Shown here: positions 1 through 5,713 of the stretch, piece after piece | Layout: the number at the start of each line of letters is the position of its first letter | Numbering within the stretch: position 1 is the stretch's first letter | Origin: an uncultured Pseudomonadota bacterium | Lineage (GTDB): Bacteria; Pseudomonadota; Alphaproteobacteria; RF32; CAG-239 | NCBI GenBank assembly: GCA_949295395.1 | Contig: CASFLB010000023.1 | Location: 1-16,227 of the forward strand | Direction of reading: 5' to 3' | Length of the DNA stretch: 16,227 nucleotides | Program-made: the position numbers and the translations under genes | The notes under the pieces: model-generated | Told to the model about the DNA's origin: nothing | What the model saw: the letters and a program-made list of their open reading frames with translations, nothing else | The model's database searches: none

Positions 1-173
1 TAAAATATGATGATGCTTTTGGAATTGTTTAGAGATTAAAAACAGCTATATTAATATTTTTAACATATTGAAAAAAATAAACTAGATTGCAAAAGTTCGA
101 ACAAATTGAAAAAATGACTATTTAAAAAAATTAAACATCCGAACTTGTTGAAAGCCTTGGAAATAAAAGAAAA

Positions 174-195
174 AGCAGCCATTTTCATGACTGCT
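174..195 (-). terminator. Rho-independent terminator of the tRNA-Glu gene
   Basis: On the minus strand an AGCAG / CTGCT stem, with an inner CA/TG pair, is followed at once by a T-rich run (complement of 165-174). It starts 9 bases past the encoded CCA end of the tRNA, so it most likely ends that transcript. The stem is short, but the U-tract is good. Confidence 0.6.
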
Positions 196-203
196 GTTTG
201 AAT

Positions 204-279
204 TGGTGATCCCAACGAGATTCGAACTCGTGTTGCAGCCTTGAGAGGGCCGCGTCCTAGGCCACTAGACGATGGGACC
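204..279 (-). tRNA. tRNA-Glu (anticodon CTC)
   Basis: The minus strand folds as a complete 76-nt cloverleaf. The acceptor stem GGTCCCA pairs with TGGGATC (one G-T pair). The D-arm begins GTCTAGTGG, the anticodon stem CGGCC/GGCTG holds the loop CTCTCAA, the T-arm is ACGAG-TTCGAAT-CTCGT, the discriminator base is A, and CCA is encoded. Positions 34-36 of the loop read CTC, so it decodes GAG. The body closely resembles bacterial tRNA-Glu. It stands alone with its own promoter (294-322) and terminator (174-195). An overlapping reading frame on the same strand is only a shadow of this gene. Confidence 0.95.
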
Positions 280-293
280 AAGAAGATAGAAGT

Positions 294-322
294 TTAATAA
301 AACAAAAAACAAAATCTTGCAA
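294..322 (-). promoter_or_regulatory. Sigma-70-type promoter for tRNA-Glu
   Basis: On the minus strand TTGCAA (317-322) lies 17 bases from TATTAA (294-299). The predicted start near 287 is about 8 bases before the mature tRNA 5' end, a normal distance for a tRNA promoter. The call rests only on consensus similarity and position. Confidence 0.5.
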
Positions 323-383
323 GCCTTTTTTTTCAAAAAAACAATGGTTTTATGAATTATTAAAAAAAATTTTTTCATTCGCT

Positions 384-418
384 CTTGATTCTGTCAATTT
401 AACTCACTACCTCAATTA
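384..418 (+). promoter_or_regulatory. Possible heat-shock (RpoH) promoter of the Hsp20 gene
   Basis: CTTGAT (384-389) and CCTCAATTA (410-418) resemble the RpoH-type elements CTTGAA and CCCCATNTA. The 20-base spacer is longer than usual. The site lies about 40 bases upstream of a heat-shock gene, which is the main reason to consider it. It is weak as a match. Confidence 0.22.
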
Positions 419-456
419 TTGGAAAGAGTTTTTACCACAATTTTAAGGAGGTTAAA

Positions 457-936
457 ATGTCAGATTCATTAATCACACGTAAAGACCACAACCACAATAT
501 GGCCCGCCGTTACAATTATCAAAAGGACTTCAACGACTTGGTAACCAACTTCTTAAATGGCTGGAATGACTTTCCGCTAGAAAGCACACCCCTCAAATCG
601 CTTGAACCCAAAATCGAGATTTCTGAAAACGAGAAAAACGTTACTGTATTAGCTGAAATGCCGGGAATTAACGAAAAAGATATCGACATGGAAATTTCTT
701 CCGACGGATATTTAACAATCGCCGGAGAAAAGAAACACGAAACCAAAGAAGAAAAGAAAGGCAACTATTTCTCTGAAATTTCTTACGGATCCTTCAGCCG
801 CACAATTCCTCTGCCCTGGGATTTACAATATAATGAAGCCAAAGCAGACTATACTGACGGCGTTTTGAGCATTATTATTCCAAAATCAACCGAAGAACAA
901 TGCAAAAAGAAAAAAATTACAATAACGCATAAATAA
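457..936 (+). CDS. Small heat-shock protein, Hsp20/alpha-crystallin family (IbpA-like)
   Basis: This 159-residue protein belongs to the ATP-independent holdase chaperones that bind unfolding proteins in the cytoplasm. The N-terminal 50 residues (KDFNDLVTNFLNGW region) are variable, as in the family. An alpha-crystallin domain follows at about residues 50-145, with the conserved AEMPGINEKDI stretch, the GEKK loop, and the A-x-x-x-x-GVL motif (ADYTDGVLSI) near the end of the domain. A C-terminal KKKITI resembles the I-x-I motif that docks subunits in oligomers. The start at 457 has an excellent AAGGAGG site 6 bases upstream; the internal Met at residue 15 has none. The gene is monocistronic and ends at the hairpin 948-983. 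A possible RpoH promoter lies upstream. Family assignment is firm; the exact paralogue (ibpA, hspA) cannot be told. Confidence 0.95.
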   Translation: MSDSLITRKDHNHNMARRYNYQKDFNDLVTNFLNGWNDFPLESTPLKSLEPKIEISENEKNVTVLAEMPGINEKDIDMEISSDGYLTIAGEKKHETKEEKKGNYFSEISYGSFSRTIPLPWDLQYNEAKADYTDGVLSIIIPKSTEEQCKKKKITITHK

Positions 937-947
937 TCAGGTTAAAC

Positions 948-983
948 AAAAACGGCGCTTTCAACCAAGATAGCGCCGTTTTT
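948..983. terminator. Bidirectional Rho-independent terminator between hsp20 and the 1005 gene
   Basis: A perfect 12-bp stem (AAAAACGGCGCT / AGCGCCGTTTTT) closes a 12-base loop. The A-tract on one side and T-tract on the other make it work on either strand. It lies 12 bases after the hsp20 stop and 22 bases after the stop of the convergent gene. Confidence 0.85.
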
Positions 984-1004
984 ATACATAAGAGCAACAT
1001 AAAA

Positions 1005-1361
1005 TTATTTAGCTTCAAGCATAGCTTCTTCCCAAGATTTCAATTCAACTTTCGACCAATCAATTGGGATAGTATCAACAATTTGCATTTCAGCTACATA
1101 ACTATCTTTAATATTTTCCAAAAGAGTTTCAACCATAATCACACCATCAGCCTGACGCAATTTTTCACGAACTTCAGGGTGAATATAATCTAAAATAACA
1201 CGTTCTTCAGGAGAACGCAAAAAGATAGCATGATCACGCCCATCATAAATAATACGCGGTTTTTCGGGACGAGAACTAAGCGCTTCAATATAGATATAAA
1301 GCTCACCTTCAGAGCCTTCAGCCACAACAAAATTATTGGCTTTCCGAATACGACTAGGCAT
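1005..1361 (-). CDS. Hypothetical protein, 118 aa, second gene of a two-gene operon
   Basis: I do not recognise this protein. It has no signal peptide or membrane segment and is mixed alpha/beta in appearance. The N-terminal half is strand-rich (GELYIYIEAL, PRIIYDGRDHAIFLR). The middle is helical and charged (HPEVREKLRQADGVIMVETLL), and the tail is acidic (KSWEEAMLEAK). The start ATG overlaps the last codons of the upstream gene by 8 bases, which implies translational coupling and a shared function or stoichiometry. The upstream sequence GGGGCGT within that gene may serve as a weak ribosome site. Codon use resembles the neighbours, with no sign of transfer. It is followed by the bidirectional hairpin at 948-983. 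It is likely a cytoplasmic partner of the small protein encoded just before it, but that is inference from the overlap alone. Confidence 0.75.
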   Translation of the reverse strand: MPSRIRKANNFVVAEGSEGELYIYIEALSSRPEKPRIIYDGRDHAIFLRSPEERVILDYIHPEVREKLRQADGVIMVETLLENIKDSYVAEMQIVDTIPIDWSKVELKSWEEAMLEAK

Positions 1362-1707
1362 TACTACGCCCCATTTTTGACATTAAAGCCGCATCAAAAA
1401 CGTCATTTTTAGATTTAGCTTCATCTTTCCGACGAACATCGCGTGTTTCATCGCTCATTTTTTTCATAGCACCTAAAAACAGCGGAGCCGCAGCCAAGGT
1501 TCCCAAAGCGATACCAGCGGCAAGATTTCCCTTACCTTTAACAATTTCTATTCCCGCATGCCCATCAGGCCCGATGGTATTTTTAACTTCGTAATCACCG
1601 CTTCCGAGCACCGTAACGGCCCCCAAACCACAAGCATAAGCGACAGCATTATTTTTCAAATGCTTTTTCAGCGATTCTGCTTTTTCTTTTAACGTCTCAA
1701 GACTCAT
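1354..1707 (-). CDS. Hypothetical small protein, 117 aa, with one or two hydrophobic segments
   Basis: I do not recognise a family. The N-terminus is a charged helix (SLETLKEKAESLKKHLKNN). A Gly/Ala-rich hydrophobic stretch (AYACGLGAVTVLG) follows. A longer hydrophobic run (NLAAGIALGTLAAAPLFLGAM), likely a membrane helix, precedes a charged C-terminal tail. An open frame extends 22 residues further, to 1773, but I reject that start. The extension runs through a strong promoter (1745-1773), whereas the ATG at 1707 has GGAGA about 8 bases upstream. The gene overlaps the next one by 8 bases. The promoter carries two inverted repeats, so the pair looks regulated rather than constitutive. A membrane-associated or membrane-stress role is possible but not shown. 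Confidence 0.7.
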   Translation of the reverse strand: MSLETLKEKAESLKKHLKNNAVAYACGLGAVTVLGSGDYEVKNTIGPDGHAGIEIVKGKGNLAAGIALGTLAAAPLFLGAMKKMSDETRDVRRKDEAKSKNDVFDAALMSKMGRSNA

Positions 1708-1733
1708 ATTACTTCTCCATACCGTGGATGAAT

Positions 1734-1748
1734 TGATTAGACTAATCA
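1734..1748. promoter_or_regulatory. Candidate operator: palindrome over the -10 and start site
   Basis: TGATTAG-A-CTAATCA is a perfect 7+1+7 inverted repeat. It overlaps the -10 box (1745-1750) and the predicted transcription start near 1738 of the 1707-1005 operon, a classic place for a repressor. No regulator can be named. The spacing does not fit FNR (TTGAT-N4-ATCAA). Confidence 0.5.
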
Positions 1749-1773
1749 TACCACATTTGACAAAATTAGTCAA
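1745..1773 (-). promoter_or_regulatory. Strong sigma-70-type promoter of the 1707-1005 operon
   Basis: On the minus strand TTGACT (1768-1773) and TATGAT (1745-1750) are separated by 17 bases, each matching consensus at five of six positions. A TGG just before the -10 gives an extended -10. The transcript would start near 1738, about 30 bases before the ATG at 1707. This also excludes the longer reading frame that starts at 1773. Confidence 0.7.
1757..1773. promoter_or_regulatory. Candidate operator: inverted repeat over the -35 box
   Basis: TTGAC-N7-GTCAA is a perfect inverted repeat whose right arm contains part of the -35 element of the minus-strand promoter. Its centre lies about 24 bases from the centre of the palindrome at 1734-1748. 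A partly random origin is possible because consensus -35 boxes supply one TTGAC arm. Confidence 0.4.
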
Positions 1774-1834
1774 ACCAAATTCTTAAATTTTATATAGGGA
1801 TAGCATAGACCGGTTAAAGTTTATTTAACAGAAA

Positions 1835-1862
1835 AAAGGGAACTTATTAACAAGTTCCCTTT
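1835..1862 (-). terminator. Rho-independent terminator after sodB
   Basis: An 11-bp perfect stem (AAAGGGAACTT / AAGTTCCCTTT) with a 6-base loop is followed on the minus strand by a run of T. It lies 12 bases past the sodB stop codon, so it ends the fliI-fliJ-sodB transcript. It separates that unit from the next promoter. Confidence 0.85.
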
Positions 1863-1874
1863 AACTCCAATCAA

Positions 1875-2391
1875 TTAGACGTTAAATTTCATCAAATTTA
1901 TGATAAATGTTTTCACAAAATCAGCACGACGATTTTGATAATCAAGATAATAAGCATGCTCCCAAACATCAACGGTTGTCAAAGGCTTCAAACCGTGGGC
2001 GATCGGGGTGTCAGCATTTGAGGTTTTAAGAACGGAAAGTTTGCCTTCTTTATCTTCAACCAACCAAGCCCAACCACTACCAAATTGAGAAACAGCCGCC
2101 TCAAGAAAAGCTTCACAAAACTTATCATAAGACCCAAAATCGCGTTCAATTTTCGCTTTCAATTCAGCCGGAATGGTTTTATCTTCAGCAGACATTGATT
2201 TCCAAAAGAACGCATGATTCCATAATATCTTCCAAAGACATATGCTCAAATTTTGTACCGGCAGTCAGTTTATTAAGATTATCAACATAAGCACGATGAT
2301 GCTTTCCATAATGAAAACTCAGAGTATTAGCTGAGATGTAAGGCTCAAGCGCATTTTCAGCATAAGGCAAAGATTCTAAGATAAAAGCCAT
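1875..2391 (-). pseudogene. sodB: Iron-type superoxide dismutase, disrupted by internal deletion and frameshift
   Basis: The intact gene would dismutate superoxide in the cytoplasm. The first frame (start 2391, AGGAG 9 bases upstream) encodes a normal SodB N-terminus, with PYAENALEPYIS and the metal-ligand segment HYGKHHRAYV, up to MSLEDI. The reading then jumps to another frame with WNHAFFWKSM through FGSGWAWL and VDVWEHAYYLDYQNRR to a normal C-terminus (stop 1875-1877). At the junction only one base (near 2226) separates the codon for I from the codon for W. In E. coli SodB about 15 residues lie there, including the FNNAAQ segment with the active-site Gln69. So about 45-60 bases are missing and the frame is shifted. 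All four metal ligands (two His, then Asp and His in DVWEH) survive, split between frames. The first frame stops after 68 residues. It sits 20 bases after fliJ in the same operon. Recent inactivation or an assembly error both fit, since the rest is well conserved. Confidence 0.85.
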
Positions 2392-2411
2392 TTCTTTTCT
2401 CCTGATTAAAA

Positions 2412-2831
2412 TTAATGTTTATGATTTTTGATATAAGCATTTGTCCCGATTTCATCAAGGGTTTTCTGCATTTTTTGTTCTTCATCTTTTTCTTGCGCAG
2501 CCGCACGATTTTTATCAACAATTTCAAAAGTTTTCTGCTCTTTAAACATATCTGATATAACATCACGAATTTGCTCAATTTTTTGCCGCACTTTTGCCAA
2601 AGCATCTTCAAGCCTTTCTCTCTTGGCCTGATAACGTTTATAATAAGAACCAAAATCACCGATTCTAGGGTTTTCTTCGGCAAACTTTTTCTCCCGAACC
2701 AGCTCATCTTCCAAAGCGGCTAAAGCCTGCAAAAGTTTATCCTCAGCGTCAAGCTGCTCATTCAAAAGCTTGCGCTGTTCATCAATATTAAACTTTTGAA
2801 TTCGAACCAAAGTTTTTAAGGAAGATGTCAT
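2412..2831 (-). CDS. fliJ: Flagellar export protein FliJ
   Basis: FliJ is the central stalk-like coiled coil of the flagellar type III export apparatus. It inserts into the FliI hexamer and links it to the export gate. The 139-residue product is almost entirely charged, heptad-like helix (SSLKTLVRIQKFNIDEQRKL, then ALAALEDELVREKKFAEE). It carries a Y-K-R-Y-x-A-K-R-E-R segment in the middle and a Gln/Lys/Glu-rich second helix, as in the family, whose members are near 140-150 residues. I use ATG 2831. A frame open to a TTG at 2840 exists, but AAGGA sits 9 bases before the ATG and overlaps the FliI stop region. It directly follows fliI with a 12-base gap. Sequence identity in this family is low, so the call rests on coiled-coil character plus fliI context. 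Confidence 0.85.
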   Translation of the reverse strand: MTSSLKTLVRIQKFNIDEQRKLLNEQLDAEDKLLQALAALEDELVREKKFAEENPRIGDFGSYYKRYQAKRERLEDALAKVRQKIEQIRDVISDMFKEQKTFEIVDKNRAAAQEKDEEQKMQKTLDEIGTNAYIKNHKH

Positions 2832-2843
2832 CAGAAACAATCC

Positions 2844-4181
2844 TTACGCTTGAAACGGTGTTGCCAAAATGGCGGCAAGTTGCTGATAGCCTTCCTCCAG
2901 AGTTACCTTTTCCCCCTTCTTTTGGCTAAGAAACTCTTCCAACTTCGGATAATAAAAAATAGCTTCATCGACCTCGGCGTTGGAACCTTTTTTATAAGCC
3001 CCAAGACGAATAAGTTCAGCCATATCTTCATAAGACGCAATATATTTTCGCGCCTTTGCCACAAGAGCATATTCTTCGGGAGTATCGCAGTCCGGCATGG
3101 TACGAGAAATAGAACGTAAAATATTAATAGCCGGATAACGGTTACGCTCAGCAATGGCACGATCCAGTACAATATGCCCGTCCAAAATACCACGCACGGC
3201 ATCAGCCACAGGTTCATTATGATCATCACCATCAACCAAAACCGTAAACAATCCGGTAATACTACCGCTTCCTTCGACACCGGGACCGGCGCGTTCCAAA
3301 AGCTTGGGCAATTCGGCAAACACACTCGGCGTATAACCTTTGGAGGCCGGCGGCTCTCCCACACTTAAGGAGATTTCGCGTTGCGCCATCGCAAAACGGG
3401 TGATGGAATCCATCATGCAAAGCACATTTTTATTTTGATCGCGGAAAAATTCAGAAATAGCCATTGCGGTATAAGCTGCCTGCCGACGCATCAGCGGACT
3501 TTCATCAGACGTTGCTAAAACAAGGATAGATTTTTTCAAGCCCTCTTCGCCCAAAACATCTTCAACAAACTCTTTCGCCTCACGCCCGCGCTCACCAATA
3601 AGCCCAATCACCGCAATATCTGAGTCCGTATTTTTAGCCATCATCGACATCAGCGTAGACTTTCCGACACCGGAACCGGCAAAAATACCCATACGTTGCC
3701 CTTTGCAAATTGTCAAAAAGGTGTTAACGGCCCTCACGCCAAGATCCACTTTGCCGCGCACCCGACCGCGGAATTGTGCCGGAGGCGGAGAACTTTTGAT
3801 AAAATAGGGTTTATCACCGTTCAGAAGCTCGCCTTTACCATCAATCGGCTCACCAAAGGCATTAACAATACGCCCCAGCCATGACGGATGAGGATAAATA
3901 ACCGGAGACGAATTTTCAACATCAACACGACACCCCGGACCAATTCCCTCAAGTGAAGCATAAGGCATCAAAAGCAATGAATCACCTTTAAAACTAACCA
4001 GCTCACAAGGAACTTTTTTCCCCTGATTCGTTGTCACAAAACAACGGTCGCCGATAGTAAGCGGCGAACGAATACCGGTCGCCTCCACAAACAAACCTTG
4101 CACAGCCGTCACACGCCCATAATAGGTCACCTCATTAAGTGACTTCAGATGTTGGGCGAGTGCATCAAAATTAAGAGCCAA
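2844..4181 (-). CDS. fliI: Flagellum-specific ATPase FliI (type III export)
   Basis: FliI is the hexameric ATPase at the base of the flagellar export apparatus, which helps deliver rod, hook and filament subunits. The 445-residue length is normal. An N-terminal beta-barrel covers about residues 15-90. The linker motif GRIVNAFGEPIDGKG is at 103-117. Walker A AGSGVGKST is at 168-176 and the catalytic-Glu loop GERGRE at 196-201. Walker B VLCMMDSITR is at 253-262. They are followed by PPASKGYTPSVFAELPKLLE and the DGDDHNEP/DGHIVLDR segments typical of the FliI/SctN family. The start is a TTG, with GGGAG about 8 bases upstream and no upstream ATG; the frame begins with the usual FliI N-terminus. 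It heads fliI-fliJ-sodB and is divergent from ctrA. CtrA controls early flagellar genes in other alphaproteobacteria, so the shared intergenic region may regulate both. FliI is preferred to the virulence homologue SctN because of the fliJ and ctrA context. Confidence 0.96.
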   Translation of the reverse strand: MALNFDALAQHLKSLNEVTYYGRVTAVQGLFVEATGIRSPLTIGDRCFVTTNQGKKVPCELVSFKGDSLLLMPYASLEGIGPGCRVDVENSSPVIYPHPSWLGRIVNAFGEPIDGKGELLNGDKPYFIKSSPPPAQFRGRVRGKVDLGVRAVNTFLTICKGQRMGIFAGSGVGKSTLMSMMAKNTDSDIAVIGLIGERGREAKEFVEDVLGEEGLKKSILVLATSDESPLMRRQAAYTAMAISEFFRDQNKNVLCMMDSITRFAMAQREISLSVGEPPASKGYTPSVFAELPKLLERAGPGVEGSGSITGLFTVLVDGDDHNEPVADAVRGILDGHIVLDRAIAERNRYPAINILRSISRTMPDCDTPEEYALVAKARKYIASYEDMAELIRLGAYKKGSNAEVDEAIFYYPKLEEFLSQKKGEKVTLEEGYQQLAAILATPFQA

Positions 4182-4208
4182 AACAAAATCTCCCGAATAG
4201 TTTAGCTA

Positions 4209-4237
4209 TTGATAGCACAAATAAGCAAAAATCGCAA
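4209..4237 (-). promoter_or_regulatory. Candidate fliI promoter
   Basis: On the minus strand TTGCGA (4232-4237) and TATCAA (4209-4214) are 17 bases apart, with TGC before the -10 giving an extended -10. Each box matches consensus at four of six positions. Predicted initiation near 4202 gives a 20-base leader before the TTG start. It is weak by sequence alone, so activation may be needed. Confidence 0.35.
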
Positions 4238-4262
4238 AGAATAAAGCCGTTTTTCCCCAGCC

Positions 4263-4278
4263 GTTAATAATTATTAAC
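4263..4278. promoter_or_regulatory. Perfect palindrome with TTAA half-sites between fliI and ctrA
   Basis: GTTAATAATTATTAAC is a perfect 16-bp palindrome; a further GTTAAC lies at 4295-4300. CtrA recognises TTAA-N7-TTAA in other alphaproteobacteria; here the two TTAA are 6 bases apart, one less than that consensus. The position between divergent ctrA and fliI suits a regulatory site, perhaps CtrA autoregulation. Whether CtrA or another factor binds is unknown. Confidence 0.45.
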
Positions 4279-4367
4279 AGGAGCAATAGAAACTGTTAAC
4301 AAATAAATAAAATAAGAATAAGATAAGTCCATAGAAAAAGAACATCATTTTTTAGGCGGAGGAAAAA

Positions 4368-5054
4368 ATGCGGGTATTACTGGTTGATGACGACTATGCA
4401 GTTTCGCAAAGCATTGAAACCATGTTAAAAAAAGAAGGTATGATTGTTGACACCACAGACTTGGGTGAAGATGGTCTTGAGATTGGAAAACTTTATGATT
4501 ATGACATCATTATTCTTGATTTGATGTTGCCGGATATGAACGGCTATGAGGTTTTGAAGAACTTGAGAGCCGCTAAGATAAACACACCGGTTCTGATTTT
4601 ATCAGGTTTGACCGGACCGGATAAAAAGGTAAAAGGCTTGGGCTACGGCGCGGACGACTACCTGACAAAGCCTTTTGACAAATCAGAACTTTTAGCAAGA
4701 ATCCAAGCGGTTGTCCGTCGTTCAAAAGGCCATTCAAATTCAATTATCCGCACCGGTGATGTTGAAGTCAACCTTGACACCCAAACCGTAACCGTCGGTA
4801 ACAAGACCTTGCACTTAACCGGCAAAGAATATGGAATTATGGAATTGCTTTCTTTGCGCAAAGGTTCAACCTTAAACAAAGACCAATTTTTGAATCACTT
4901 GTATGGTGGTATTGATGAGCCGGAATTAAAGATTATTGACGTCTTTATCTGCAAGTTAAGAAAGAAACTTGAAAAAGCTTCGGGTGGCAAAAACTACATC
5001 GAAACCGTTTGGGGACGCGGCTATGTTCTGCGTGACCCAGATGAAAAGAAATAA
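4368..5054 (+). CDS. ctrA: Cell-cycle response regulator CtrA
   Basis: CtrA is the OmpR-type master transcription regulator of alphaproteobacteria. It controls flagellar biogenesis, division and, in some species, replication, and is phosphorylated through CckA-ChpT. The 228-residue product has a receiver domain at 1-120 with acidic D8-D9-D10, phospho-acceptor D51 in ILDLMLPDMNG, S/T at LILSG and K in TKPF. A winged-helix DNA-binding domain follows at about 125-225. The near-invariant CtrA stretches VVRRSKGHS, HLTGKEY, LLSLRKGSTL, FLNHLYGG, DEPELKIIDVFICKLRKKL and ETVWGRGYVLRD are all present. The start has GGAGG 6 bases upstream. The gene is monocistronic, ended by the hairpin at 5075-5105, and divergent from fliI. 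One oddity is the charged C-terminus DPDEKK. Caulobacter CtrA instead ends in two alanines needed for ClpXP degradation, so proteolytic control may differ. Confidence 0.98.
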   Translation: MRVLLVDDDYAVSQSIETMLKKEGMIVDTTDLGEDGLEIGKLYDYDIIILDLMLPDMNGYEVLKNLRAAKINTPVLILSGLTGPDKKVKGLGYGADDYLTKPFDKSELLARIQAVVRRSKGHSNSIIRTGDVEVNLDTQTVTVGNKTLHLTGKEYGIMELLSLRKGSTLNKDQFLNHLYGGIDEPELKIIDVFICKLRKKLEKASGGKNYIETVWGRGYVLRDPDEKK

Positions 5055-5074
5055 TTTTTTCAAGAACTCATCAC

Positions 5075-5105
5075 AATCCGGTTTGCCTTTGGGGCAAACC
5101 GGATT
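5075..5105 (+). terminator. Terminator of ctrA
   Basis: A perfect 13-bp stem (AATCCGGTTTGCC / GGCAAACCGGATT) closes a 5-base loop 20 bases after the ctrA stop. The downstream tract AATTATTTAAA is only partly T-rich, but the stem is very stable. Confidence 0.7.
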
Positions 5106-5135
5106 AATTATTTAAAAATACTAAAAAAATAACTA

Positions 5136-5164
5136 TTGACAAAATTTTCCAGATAATATATAGA
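5136..5164 (+). promoter_or_regulatory. Strong sigma-70-type promoter of the 5220 gene
   Basis: A perfect TTGACA (5136-5141) is followed after 17 bases by TATAGA (5159-5164); TATATA at 5157-5162 is an alternative -10. Transcription would start near 5171, leaving a leader of about 49 bases. Confidence 0.7.
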
Positions 5165-5219
5165 ATCACCTCGATATAAAATTTTTTACATATTATTAAT
5201 CAGTTAAAACATTTAAATC

Positions 5220-5579
5220 ATGGAAAAAAGAACCTTACTCATTCCGGTTGAAAATCTGCACAGTCAGCACAATTTCATTTTGTTAGGAACCTCCGATCAA
5301 GTAAACATCATCGCCTTCAAAACCAAACACAAAGAAAACTTTGTGCCCATGCTTCGCGACAACTTGAATGATCTGCGCCAACTCGCTGAAACAGAAAGTA
5401 TCCGGCAAAAAATATCTTTTGTAGAAGAAACACTCAAAGACGCCAACACCCATAAATGGCAGAAATCTCCGGAACAAAGATTGCTTGATGCGGCAATGAA
5501 TCAGGCGCGACAGGCCGGTATGTATATGACCTACCCCCTAACCCGCGAAAACACAATTTACACAGTTCGCACAGCTTAA
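5220..5579 (+). CDS. Hypothetical protein, 119 aa
   Basis: I do not recognise a family. The product is soluble with no signal peptide. An N-terminal strand-rich part (RTLLIPVENL, HNFILLGTSDQVNIIAFKT) leads into a helical, charged middle (MLRDNLNDLRQLAETESI, KISFVEETLKDA). The C-terminal part is RLLDAAMNQARQAGMYMTYPL. There is no catalytic motif or metal-binding cluster. The gene has a strong promoter (5136-5164) and its own terminator (5594-5630), so it is an independent unit. No Shine-Dalgarno sequence is visible before the ATG (upstream TTTAAATC), as for the next gene, so start choice relies on the open frame and the initial MEKR. Composition matches the surrounding chromosome. Position beside ctrA suggests nothing specific. 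Confidence 0.75.
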   Translation: MEKRTLLIPVENLHSQHNFILLGTSDQVNIIAFKTKHKENFVPMLRDNLNDLRQLAETESIRQKISFVEETLKDANTHKWQKSPEQRLLDAAMNQARQAGMYMTYPLTRENTIYTVRTA

Positions 5580-5593
5580 GTTTTCCAAACAGT

Positions 5594-5630
5594 AAAAAAG
5601 CTTATATTCTTCAAGAATATAAGCTTTTTT
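5594..5630. terminator. Strong Rho-independent terminator after the 5220 gene
   Basis: A 17-bp perfect stem from A5594 to T5610 pairs with 5614-5630 across a 3-base loop. It ends in a run of T on the plus strand and has a matching A-run on the left, so it is symmetric. It lies 14 bases after the stop codon. Confidence 0.9.
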
Positions 5631-5643
5631 TCTTAGAAACAAC

Positions 5644-5674
5644 TTGACAAAAACAAATTTTCAGCAATTATAAA
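5644..5674 (+). promoter_or_regulatory. Candidate promoter of the 5714 gene
   Basis: A perfect TTGACA (5644-5649) precedes TTATAA (5668-5673, spacer 18) or TATAAA (5669-5674, spacer 19). It shares TTGACAAAA and a TTTTC block with the promoter of the 5220 gene. The spacer is slightly long. Confidence 0.5.
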
Positions 5675-5713
5675 AAAGACAATCTATTATTATGAACTCA
5701 AAAAAATAAAATT

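Noticed and set aside
3..32. Nine codons read KYDDAFGIV then stop on the plus strand, possibly the end of a gene that enters from the left
   Set aside because: Too short to identify, and AT-rich sequence gives such runs by chance. No family motif is visible.
60..281. Minus-strand reading frame of 73 codons across the tRNA
   Set aside because: It runs through the tRNA-Glu gene, so the apparent protein is a translation of a structural RNA.
1733..1749. TTGAT ... ATCAT near the small operon as an FNR box
   Set aside because: The half-sites are 7 bases apart, not the 4 needed, so it is better described as a 7+1+7 palindrome.
1708..1773. Upstream extension of the 117-residue protein to a start at 1773
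   Set aside because: The extension covers a strong promoter and inverted repeats, and the internal ATG at 1707 has a proper ribosome site.
2185..2249. The second SodB frame starting at an internal TTG as a separate gene
   Set aside because: It lacks the N-terminal metal ligand and has no ribosome site there. The start is simply where the frame opens inside the disrupted sodB.
2357..2707. Lys/Arg-rich frame overlapping fliJ
   Set aside because: It is a shadow frame of fliJ and has no ribosome site; fliJ fits the operon and the coiled-coil pattern.
5094..5219. TTAA-rich stretch between ctrA and the 5220 gene as a CtrA site array
   Set aside because: The TTAA copies are spaced 4-5 bases apart, not 7, and AT-rich intergenic DNA yields many TTAA by chance.
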